Positions 26,744 to 36,493 of a stretch of DNA of 38,043 nt are shown in pieces (position 1 is the stretch's first letter; each line of letters begins with the position of its first letter). The notes beneath the pieces are model-generated. The model was not told the origin of the DNA and did no database searches. It saw nothing but the letters and a program-made list of their open reading frames with translations. The DNA is taken from positions 1 to 38,043 of the forward strand of contig JARBAU010000066.1 in assembly GCA_029237525.1 (NCBI GenBank), in the 5' to 3' direction. The DNA comes from Nitrososphaerales archaeon. Lineage in GTDB: Archaea > Thermoproteota > Nitrososphaeria > Nitrososphaerales > Nitrososphaeraceae. Both the position numbers and the translations under genes were made by a program.

Positions 26744-27394
26744 ATGGTCTGGCTTCGACGCACAACGCACTATCTGTTCATAGTAGTAGTTGCTGTAAAC
26801 AGTACACTATTGACTATTAACGCTGGAGACTATATCTTCTACACCGACTGGGCATGGACTTCATTCGTGGTATTTTCTATCTCTCAATCGACAATGCTTG
26901 TGGTGGGGGCAATATACTATATGCTGTTTACAGGTGTGCCAGGTACGGCTACTTATTATGCAACCATCATGACGATATATACGTGGGTTGCAAAAGGCGC
27001 CTGGTTTGCATTAGGCTACCCATACGACTTCGTTACGGTACCTGTCTGGATACCTTCGGCAATGTTATTGGACCTGACTTATTGGGCGACGAGAAGGAAT
27101 AAACACGCTGCGATCATAATAGGTGGAACATTGGTAGGTCTTTCTCTCCCGATGTTCAACATGATAAACCTTCTGTTGATCAGAGATCCTTTGGAAGTGG
27201 CCTTCAAGTATCCACGTCCGACATTACCGCCCTACATGACTCCCATAGAACCTCAGGTAGGTAAGTTTTACAACAGTCCTGTAGCCTTAGGAGCAGGTGC
27301 AGGAGCAGTGCTATCCGTTCCAATAGCGGCATTGGGCGCTAAACTAAACACGTGGACATACAGATGGATGGCCGCGTGGAGCAAATGGGACTAG
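26744..27394 (+). CDS. amoA: ammonia monooxygenase subunit A
   Basis: The archaeal AmoA subunit, 216 residues, full length. It is a polytopic membrane protein with five or so predicted helices, starting MVWLRRTTHYLFIVVVAVN and ending in the conserved TYRWMAAWSKW. The segments STLLTINAGDYIFYTDWAW and GTATYYATIMTIYTWVAKGAW are the regions used to classify ammonia-oxidising archaea. AMO oxidises ammonia to hydroxylamine, the first step of nitrification, in the cytoplasmic membrane. It has its own TATA box and a T-rich terminator. No amoC lies in this window; in Nitrososphaerales amoC copies are typically elsewhere, so the complex must be assembled from unlinked genes. Confidence 0.99.
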   Translation: MVWLRRTTHYLFIVVVAVNSTLLTINAGDYIFYTDWAWTSFVVFSISQSTMLVVGAIYYMLFTGVPGTATYYATIMTIYTWVAKGAWFALGYPYDFVTVPVWIPSAMLLDLTYWATRRNKHAAIIIGGTLVGLSLPMFNMINLLLIRDPLEVAFKYPRPTLPPYMTPIEPQVGKFYNSPVALGAGAGAVLSVPIAALGAKLNTWTYRWMAAWSKWD

Positions 27395-27403
27395 GTCTCC
27401 TAA

Positions 27404-27430
27404 TTTTCTTTTTTGTAATTGTATATTTTT
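27404..27430 (+). terminator. T-rich terminator after amoA
   Basis: Runs TTTT, TTTTTT and TTTTT follow within 35 bases of the amoA stop. Confidence 0.55.
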
Positions 27431-27688
27431 GTATAAGTCTGACGAATAACAATTAAGCCCAATTTCAGGTATTTGAAGTGTATTAGCTGAAGTACAATTT
27501 AAACAGCGAAGTAAACTTGTTCAGTAATTTCTAAATGTTAAAGTCGACTGCGAAGACGAACTAGATCCTTTAATACAGGATTAAATTTGGGTTTGGATCT
27601 CCTACGATAGCAAGATTTCCAGAACACCTCAATTCACTTGTGAACCTTATATGCTGAAGGTTCAGAAATTGAGATAAATGATCATCGG

Positions 27689-30608
<2,920 letters not shown>

Positions 30609-30663
30609 CACTTTAAATTTGATTTTTTCCTGCTTTTAATGGTTTAGTATTGTACCGCCAGAT

Positions 30664-30810
30664 TCATCCGCCACCTGTAACAGCATCGTACAAGCAGCAT
30701 TCGCAGCTATCGAGTTCACCACAATAGGGACATGCGCACATACAAGCTTCCATCGAGTTTCCACAGTATTCACATAATGTTCCATCGGCACTAGATCCTC
30801 CCTCTGTCAT
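30664..30810 (-). CDS. 48-residue cysteine-rich protein upstream of korAB
   Basis: A short gene found by reading the minus strand. It encodes 48 residues with nine cysteines in three groups: LCEYCG, ACMCACPYCG and SCECCL. The CxxC spacings suit one or two zinc or iron-sulfur sites. It starts with ATG, with a good ribosome binding site (AAGGAGC) eight bases before, and ends with GGG before TGA. It lies 55 bases before korA on the same strand, so cotranscription with the ferredoxin-linked korAB pair is likely, although korA also has a possible own promoter. A redox role or metal storage is possible but not shown. I do not recognise the family. Confidence 0.68.
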   Translation of the reverse strand: MTEGGSSADGTLCEYCGNSMEACMCACPYCGELDSCECCLYDAVTGGG

Positions 30811-30818
30811 TTGGATTT

Positions 30819-30825
30819 GCTCCTT
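30819..30825 (-). promoter_or_regulatory. ribosome binding site of the cysteine-rich gene
   Basis: AAGGAGC, eight bases before the ATG; one of the few clear Shine-Dalgarno sites in a window where most genes appear leaderless. Confidence 0.6.
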
Positions 30826-30952
30826 CTATCATGTGCAGTTACTGTTAATATACATTTCAAGGATGACGTAAGGCTACGTTATGTCGACTCATTGAATTGA
30901 TCTTATAACTTAATATTCTAGTCAATTTGCTCTGGTTTGAAAGACTAATCTC

Positions 30953-30958
30953 TATATA
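30953..30958 (+). promoter_or_regulatory. TATA box of pdxS-pdxT
   Basis: TATATA centred 25 bases before the pdxS ATG. Confidence 0.55.
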
Positions 30959-30980
30959 AGTGTCTTAAGAATTCTTTCAC

Positions 30981-31937
30981 ATGGTAATATCTGTTGCTCA
31001 GCAAGAATCGAGGGCATCTAGATCCTTAGAAATTAGAAAGTTAACGATCGACCGTGGAACAACCCTTCTTAAAAGAGGTTTTGCTCGTATGCAAAAACAC
31101 GGCGTAATTATGGATATAACTAATGTTGAACAGGCTCGGATAGCGGAAGAGGCTGGTGCTGTAGCAGTTATGGTTCTAGACAAGCTACCGTACGACATAC
31201 GAAAAATGGGTGGTGTCGCGAGAACTGCTAGTGTAAATGTGATCCGTGAGATAATCGATAATACTACTATCCCAATTATGGCAAAATGTAGAATTGGCCA
31301 TGTCTCTGAAGCTCAGCTTCTCCAAGGCATTGGTGTAGATATGATAGATGAAAGTGAAGTGCTTACGCCAGCAGATGAACAACGACATATATGGAAATGG
31401 GACTTCACTACGCCATTCGTTAACGGTGCAAAGAATCTAGGTGAAGCACTACGTAGGATCGAGGAGGGTTGCGCTATGATTAGAACCAAAGGTGAACCAG
31501 GTACTGGCAATGTTTCAGAAGCTGTTTCACACATAAAATTGGTGAATTACGAAATTCGTAAACTTCATGCCTTGTGTGGTGACAAGCAAGAATTGATAAG
31601 AGTAGCAAGAGAAATGAGGGCATCATTCTCTCTGGTCGAGGAAGTTTCTCGTCTTGGTAAGTTGCCAGTCGTTAATTTCGCTGCTGGTGGTATATCAACT
31701 CCTGCAGATGCCGCTTTTCTCATGAATTTAGGATGCGATGGTGTGTTTGTCGGATCCGGTGTCTTTAAAGCCAACGACGCCTCCCAAAGGGCAAGAGCTA
31801 TAGTGCTTGCAACATCGCACTTTAATAGTCCTGAAATAGTTGCCGAAGCACAAAATATGATTGACGAAAACAAGTCGATGCTCGGGCTAGATACAAAAAA
31901 TCTCGAGTTAAGAATGCAAGAAAGAGGACCGATTTGA
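30981..31937 (+). CDS. pdxS: pyridoxal 5'-phosphate synthase lyase subunit PdxS
   Basis: PdxS (318 residues), the synthase subunit that makes pyridoxal 5'-phosphate from ribose 5-phosphate, glyceraldehyde 3-phosphate and ammonia; it forms a 12-mer of TIM barrels. The catalytic aspartate is in [12 protein letters not shown] (residue about 44), the first Schiff-base lysine in IMAKCRIGH (about 101), where many homologues have a small residue instead of cysteine, and the second lysine in [11 protein letters not shown] (about 169). Phosphate-binding segments and the [16 protein letters not shown] motif are intact. It forms an operon with pdxT, whose start overlaps its stop by four bases. The start fits a leaderless transcript from the TATA box. 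Confidence 0.98.
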   Translation: MVISVAQQESRASRSLEIRKLTIDRGTTLLKRGFARMQKHGVIMDITNVEQARIAEEAGAVAVMVLDKLPYDIRKMGGVARTASVNVIREIIDNTTIPIMAKCRIGHVSEAQLLQGIGVDMIDESEVLTPADEQRHIWKWDFTTPFVNGAKNLGEALRRIEEGCAMIRTKGEPGTGNVSEAVSHIKLVNYEIRKLHALCGDKQELIRVAREMRASFSLVEEVSRLGKLPVVNFAAGGISTPADAAFLMNLGCDGVFVGSGVFKANDASQRARAIVLATSHFNSPEIVAEAQNMIDENKSMLGLDTKNLELRMQERGPI

Positions 31938-32545
31938 GGAATTCGGTTAATATCGGGGTTTTGGGACTTCAGGGAGATATCGAAGAAAATATCATCTGCA
32001 CCAAGTCAGCAATGAAGAAAGCTAGATTAAATGGAGAGATAAAGGCAGTTCGTTATTCTGAAGACATTGAAAAGCTAGATGCAATGATAATTCCAGGAGG
32101 CGAGAGTACTGTAATGAGCTCACTTATTTCTGCGAAAGTCTTTCAATCTATCAAGACAAGAATTTCTGAAGGTATGCCAGTTCTGGGTGTATGCGCAGGA
32201 ATGATTTTGCTTTCTAAAGGGGCTTATGATAGAGTCGTAGGTGAGAGAAAACAAAATTTATTGTCAGCTTTGGATATTACCGTTGAAAGGAATGCCTTTG
32301 GTAGACAAAACGATTCGTTCGAAACCTATTTGAATATACCTCTAATTGGTAAAAGTAAAATTAGGGCTATTTTTATAAGAGCTCCAGTAGTAAAGGAAAT
32401 AGGTAAAGAAGTTGAAGTAGTAGCTAAGTTTGAGGACAAGATTGTTGCTGTAAAGCAGAATAACATTATTGGTACCTCCTTTCATCCTGAGCTAGGTGAT
32501 GACAAATTATTTTTGTTGTTTGTAAAGAGAGCATTTAAGATTTAA
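31934..32545 (+). CDS. pdxT: pyridoxal 5'-phosphate synthase glutaminase subunit PdxT
   Basis: PdxT (203 residues), the glutaminase that supplies ammonia to PdxS. It has the N-terminal [13 protein letters not shown], the IIPGGEST loop (about 52-59), the nucleophile cysteine in VLGVCAGM (about 79) and the triad histidine and glutamate in SFHPELG near the C-terminus. The catalytic triad is complete. It begins with TTG in the ATTTGA overlap with the pdxS stop, so it is translationally coupled. In an ammonia-oxidising organism, the use of glutamine-derived ammonia for the vitamin is ordinary. A tRNA-Leu gene converges on it 37 bases after its stop. Confidence 0.97.
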   Translation: MRNSVNIGVLGLQGDIEENIICTKSAMKKARLNGEIKAVRYSEDIEKLDAMIIPGGESTVMSSLISAKVFQSIKTRISEGMPVLGVCAGMILLSKGAYDRVVGERKQNLLSALDITVERNAFGRQNDSFETYLNIPLIGKSKIRAIFIRAPVVKEIGKEVEVVAKFEDKIVAVKQNNIIGTSFHPELGDDKLFLLFVKRAFKI

Positions 32546-32581
32546 TCCTTATGTGAGGATATGTGAAAATCAATTCAAATA

Positions 32582-32699
32582 TGCGGGGGGTGGGATTCGA
32601 ACCCACGAACCGCTAAAGGACGGGATAACCCATTGTAAGATCTTAAGTCCCGCGTCTCCAATTATTGGATAATATTTGGCCGGGCTCTACAACCCCCGC
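32582..32699 (-). tRNA. tRNA-Leu (TAA) with two predicted introns
   Basis: A leucine tRNA gene, 118 bases. The acceptor halves are GCGGGGG and CCCCCGC with discriminator A; the T-arm GTGGG-TTCGAAT-CCCAC is canonical, and a long variable arm fits leucine. The anticodon loop CTTAAG gives anticodon TAA between stem halves CGGGA and TCCCG. Removing 15 bases (32627-32641) after position 37 closes the anticodon stem: a canonical intron. The D-stem still does not close until a second 18-base insertion (32655-32672), next to position 25, is removed, which leaves GTA to pair with TAC. Spliced length would be 85. No CCA is encoded. Confidence 0.88.
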
Positions 32700-32765
32700 A
32701 TCGTATCTCAAATAACTAAGAACACGTAATTAAAACCTTGAGTTGACTATTGTCATTGATAATCT

Positions 32766-32818
32766 GATGTTATCTATCTATTCCGCAGAATCTTGTAGTG
32801 CTATCACAAGATAACATC
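32766..32818. repeat. nested inverted repeats between the two tRNA genes
   Basis: GATGTTATCT (32766-32775) pairs perfectly with AGATAACATC (32809-32818). A second perfect pair, ATCTTGT (32790-32796) and ACAAGAT (32806-32812), shares part of the right arm, so the two hairpins exclude each other. Confidence 0.55.
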
Positions 32819-32982
32819 TACAGGGTAAAACGTGATTCTTCCATCTGAAATTTTACAAATGAAAATCGTACATTCTAATTTACGATGCTACTTGATATAG
32901 CCTTTCGGTTGTAATTGGACAAGTAATCCAAGCAGAGGATAACAACCTTAATGAAGCCCCGATGTCATGTAGAATTCTTAAT

Positions 32983-33056
32983 GCCTTGGTAGCTCAGCCT
33001 GGTAGAGCGTTGCCTTGGTAAGGCAAAGGTCCCGGGTCCAAATCCCGGCCAAGGCT
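32983..33056 (+). tRNA. tRNA-Thr (GGT)
   Basis: A 74-base threonine tRNA without intron. Acceptor stem GCCTTGG with CCAAGGC, D-arm AGCTCAGCCTGGTAGAGCG, anticodon stem TTGCC and GGCAA around loop TTGGTAA (anticodon GGT), T-stem CCGGG and CCCGG. The T-loop reads TCCAAAT, so the near-invariant U at position 55 is C. The CCA end is not encoded. Confidence 0.95.
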
Positions 33057-33996
33057 TTCATGTTCGATTGCGTAGTTTTTACAATTGGATAGGCAATGTT
33101 TCATTTTTCATTAGATATAGGATTGGCACTGATCTTAAAAATATATGGTCGACAACCATTTTATTGAATGAACTCTCGAGTAATTTTCGTATAGGTCTGA
33201 ATGGCTATTATCTTTTTTCATTGCCTTTCGCAACTTTGTCTTGTAATCAAGATCACGTAGAATATTTGTGTATTAGTATTGGGTAATCATTCGAACCTCT
33301 TTTCGCTTAAACCTGCAGATATCTTTGTTAACGTTATCACAATTCGGAATATCATTCCTGCTATTGCATGAATATCTCTTGGTATTAAGACGAAAAATAC
33401 TCAACTCTTACACAGATCATATGTTACTAGCAAAGATACATTAATAAAAAAAACAAATGGTTGTAACATCAATCCTTGAAGTGACCACAGATATCAAATA
33501 TTACCTTGTAGGACAGCTTTGTATAAAATTAACGAATTTTTTTCTGTAGGTATTAAATACAGAACTCGCAAGAATAATAGAGAAACCTTCTCGCCAAACC
33601 AAGCTACAAGCTATGGATAGGTGTGATAGAACGAACAATAAAAACGACTCAAAGTTTTTGTTAAGATTTCTATATCAAATTTTTTAGATATTAAGATTCT
33701 ACGTAAAACTTCAGACTATTCTAGAACGGTATTGAATCCCAGATAGAATAATAATTGCAGTGTATGTAACGTATCAGCAAGTTCCAGAACACTATAGAAT
33801 AGGAATTAGTTGGATATGAGGTTTAGTTCAAACCAATTCAAAACTATGTGTTTAAGTCGTATTAGAATAATCAAAGGAAGTTATTGCTAATTGAGTTGAT
33901 AGACATTCACTGTGTAATTTGACTTGGATAGCAAGATACATTCCTAGTGCATACTGGCTTCTATTACGGAGCATCTCGTTTATTACTATGGTTACA
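33057..33996. other. long intergenic region, no supported gene
   Basis: About 940 AT-rich bases between tRNA-Thr and the CBS gene. A 72-codon open frame starting with TTG at 33068 directly after the tRNA has no motif, promoter or ribosome binding site, so I do not call it. Nothing else convincing on either strand. Confidence 0.5.
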
Positions 33997-34458
33997 TTAC
34001 GTACTTACATTATCTACATCTTTCAGAGACTCTATTATTCTTGCATTGACTTCGTCCATATCCAGATTATTTTTTAAATATCCTACGAAATTGCTCGGAG
34101 TGATTATACCTACAGGCTTGTTTGACTCATTGTCCTGTACTACTAACAAATGTCTGACATTATTTTGTAACATTATATCAGCTGCGACATCTATTTGTGA
34201 ATCGGCTTCAATAGTTACTATAGCAGATGACATAATGTGCTGAACAGGAGTGAGCTTACTACTAGCATCATGTACGCAGATTCTCCAAACTAAATCCCGT
34301 TCGGTTACTATTCCGATTGCGCTCCCATTTTCATCAGTTACAATTAACGAGCTAATTCTTTTGTCACTCATCTTTTTTGCAGCTTCCTGAGCACTGGAAG
34401 ATGACTTTATGGTCTCTAACTTTTGAGTCATCAGATCTGCGATCGAAGGTGTCGCCAT
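33997..34458 (-). CDS. CBS-domain protein
   Basis: A 153-residue protein made of two CBS motifs, a small module that binds adenosine nucleotides and often acts as an energy sensor. The first begins near MTQKLETIKSSSSAQEAAKKM (10-30) and runs to VTERDLVWRI; the second begins at VQHIMSSAIVTIEADSQIDV (about 72-91) and ends PSNFVGYL. No catalytic domain is attached, so it may bind a partner or a small ligand. The start is supported by a TTTATATA box about 29 bases upstream. It stands alone in a gene-poor stretch. Many such proteins occur in ammonia-oxidising archaea, and the target is unknown. Confidence 0.93.
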   Translation of the reverse strand: MATPSIADLMTQKLETIKSSSSAQEAAKKMSDKRISSLIVTDENGSAIGIVTERDLVWRICVHDASSKLTPVQHIMSSAIVTIEADSQIDVAADIMLQNNVRHLLVVQDNESNKPVGIITPSNFVGYLKNNLDMDEVNARIIESLKDVDNVST

Positions 34459-34784
34459 TCTTCAGATTCAGTGAAGTTGTATCTATATAAATATTCGCTA
34501 TTGGCCACATTAAATTGAATTCAATTTGAGCATATTGTTACGTTCAATCAATTCTTCTTTATTCTAGTAATATATCTAAACTTCCAAAATATTGGTGTAT
34601 GACTGTTCTGGAGGCTTTTTCCGACTTAGGCAATTAATGGCAAAACCACTATCGAAGAAGCAATAAATCTGATTGAAAATTTGATTAAATGATGTTGATA
34701 CTTCAATATTTGAAACATTTCCATATCAAGTCTAAAAAACTGGAACGATATGTATTCCGATAATAGCTATTCTTATATCTAACC
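34459..34784. other. divergent intergenic region
   Basis: Holds the promoter of the CBS gene and the region before the DUF5679 gene. No other gene seen. Confidence 0.4.
34484..34491 (-). promoter_or_regulatory. TATA box of the CBS gene
   Basis: TTTATATA on the minus strand about 29 bases before the ATG. Confidence 0.5.
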
Positions 34785-35036
34785 ATGCGGAAACATTATA
34801 AATTGGTAATCGAGGCATACTGCGTGAAATGTAAATCTAAAAGAAACATGAAAGATGACAAGCAAATAACGATGAAAAATGGTCGGCAAGCCATTACGGG
34901 GATATGTACTACATGTGGTACAAAAATGTTCAAAATAGGAGGCGGAAGCGCCAAAGTTGCCGCGAAAGTAAAGCCCGCTAGCAAAAAGTCGGTGAGAAAG
35001 ACCACTAAAACGAAAGCAAAGACCAAGAGGAAATAG
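34785..35036 (+). CDS. DUF5679 zinc-ribbon protein with a lysine-rich tail
   Basis: An 83-residue protein. Residues 8-52 form a zinc ribbon of the DUF5679 type: AYCVKCKSKRNM with the first cysteine pair and GICTTCGTKMFKIGG with the second, around a MKNGRQAITG core. The last 30 residues are almost wholly lysine, arginine, alanine, serine and threonine, like the tails of histone H1 or nucleoid proteins. This suggests binding to nucleic acid, but is inference; many copies of the ribbon alone occur in archaea. The start is an ATG, and a TATA-like TTATATC lies too close (about 12 bases) to be a standard promoter for this ATG. A hairpin and T-run follow the stop. Confidence 0.88.
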   Translation: MRKHYKLVIEAYCVKCKSKRNMKDDKQITMKNGRQAITGICTTCGTKMFKIGGGSAKVAAKVKPASKKSVRKTTKTKAKTKRK

Positions 35037-35057
35037 AAATGTTACATTTTTGCTTTA

Positions 35058-35095
35058 GATCGAACTTGGCTCGATCATTCTAACCTATTTTTAAA
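35058..35095 (+). terminator. hairpin and T-run after the DUF5679 gene
   Basis: GATCGA (35058-35063) and TCGATC (35071-35076) form a perfect six-base stem with a seven-base loop, followed by TTTTT near 35090. This resembles a terminator, though archaea often use T-runs alone. Confidence 0.4.
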
Positions 35096-35337
35096 TCTTT
35101 ACGAATTATACATTATTGACTATAGAGTTTAATTAAATTGTCTTTTTCAAGCTTAAACAAATGACTTTTGAGACTCAAGATTAATTGGGCAGTTAATTCA
35201 AACTTGTTATTTTTTGGGCAAGCAATCAACATACATCATAACACTACACCAATAATTAAAATCTAAGATGATTGTCACTTAAGTCAGATCAAGCTCTCTA
35301 GCGACTATATCTGTTCACAATAGTACTGATCAATTTC
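35096..35337. other. intergenic region before the 154-residue gene
   Basis: AT-rich spacer with no further gene; the next feature is a strong ribosome binding site at 35338. Confidence 0.35.
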
Positions 35338-35344
35338 AAGGAGG
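35338..35344 (+). promoter_or_regulatory. Shine-Dalgarno site before a TTG start
   Basis: AAGGAGG, 11 bases before the TTG at 35356; it supports translation of the unknown 154-residue gene despite the unusual start codon. Confidence 0.6.
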
Positions 35345-35355
35345 ATAAAATCTAA

Positions 35356-35820
35356 TTGGACTGCCCTAACGGGATTTACAAAACGTACAGAATAACGATT
35401 TACTTTGAATCCGACCAAGGACCATTACAACTTGACCAGGCAATTTCTAGTATGATGGAAACAAATAATTCTATTATGGCAAATCGAATTCTAAATATCG
35501 AAGCTGAACAACAAGTACTTTTGGACGATGGGACATATGTTAACACCGAGTGTGAATTGAGCCGAATTGAAAACAAGACTCGAACCAGCGAGATACGACT
35601 TTTCCAAAGGGAATGCTCGACCAATAATCAACATAGCCCTAATGTCATTTCTCGAACTCGAAGTCTGACGCATGGGTCTGAACCAAACGTCCTTCTCGCA
35701 CCGGATAAACTGTTTGAACCCGTACCAGAATCAAAATATTCGTCGTCTTTATCGAACCAATTGAGACAGATTGTAAAAGACAATATAAAACAGACTTCGA
35801 TGCTGGAATATCTCGGATAG
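35356..35820 (+). CDS. unknown 154-residue protein
   Basis: I do not recognise this protein. The N-terminal 85 residues look like a compact alpha-beta fold: strand YRITIYFES, helix LDQAISSMM, then several strands ending SEIRLFQRE. The rest is polar and low in hydrophobics, rich in serine, asparagine and proline, with one predicted C-terminal helix (SSSLSNQLRQIVKDNI). It has no membrane helix or signal peptide. Translation should start at TTG 35356, because a perfect Shine-Dalgarno site lies 11 bases before and no ATG precedes it in the frame. It lies alone and its role is unknown. Confidence 0.65.
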   Translation: MDCPNGIYKTYRITIYFESDQGPLQLDQAISSMMETNNSIMANRILNIEAEQQVLLDDGTYVNTECELSRIENKTRTSEIRLFQRECSTNNQHSPNVISRTRSLTHGSEPNVLLAPDKLFEPVPESKYSSSLSNQLRQIVKDNIKQTSMLEYLG

Positions 35821-36110
35821 TCCATCTCAATTATGAGTTTCGGATGATCGGAATCAGTTCCTAATACCTACGCCTCTTAACCTCTCACCTATTGAATTGT
35901 ATTGCTAAACAAAAAGATTTGCCCATGACAACAAGTTCTATCAACTGAGTTAGCAGATAAAAAGGACTTCTATTTTCTATTAGATCTGACACATGCATTA
36001 GATAGGAATGTGACCGAGGCAATCGAAAATATAGAATAACATATGACTACAATTCATCAAAGTTTTTCAGATGAATATGTATATATGAGTTCTTGTATGG
36101 CAGAATCCCA

Positions 36111-36293
36111 ATGTTGGCCCAAGGTAACAGAGATATAGGTATTGATCTAATGAATTCTATGCCAAGTCATGGAGATTATGACGAAAGTACAAACTGTTGG
36201 TACTGCTCATATTGGATGACTAAAGAAGAATGGTTAGATATTCATGATTATTCTCCCAGTGAAGTTGCATCAAGATATCAAGATCCCGAATGA
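36111..36293 (+). CDS. small CxxC protein (60 residues)
   Basis: A 60-residue protein, acidic, with a single CWYCSYWMTKEEW motif (cysteines near 29 and 32), tyrosines and tryptophans around it, and a C-terminal helix SPSEVASRYQDPE. One CxxC pair alone could bind metal as a dimer or act in redox. The ATG at 36111 is chosen since a TGTATATA box lies about 27 bases upstream; a TTG at 36093 would add six residues. No family is recognised. It stands alone between unknown genes and the CDF transporter. Confidence 0.6.
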   Translation: MLAQGNRDIGIDLMNSMPSHGDYDESTNCWYCSYWMTKEEWLDIHDYSPSEVASRYQDPE

Positions 36294-36493
36294 TTGTAAT
36301 TTTTATCACTGTTTGTCTCCAGTATTAGGAACTGACACTATGCTATAGCTGATACCTCACGGATATAACACAATAGCAGAGCAAAAGTGAAAGCTTTGGG
36401 ACCGCATTATTATTGGACGGTGGCTTAAGTCTGGGAAAGCCCATAGGAATGATGCACCCTACACTCATAGATTTCTATAATAGATAGATCTAT
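36294..36493. other. spacer between convergent genes
   Basis: Contains no supported reading frame. I looked for a structured RNA in the GC-richer stretch at about 36395-36450 and found no closed fold I could support. Confidence 0.3.

Noticed and set aside
33068-33286. Open frame of 72 codons after tRNA-Thr
   Set aside because: TTG start, no ribosome binding site or TATA box, no motif, and it starts in the tRNA trailer.
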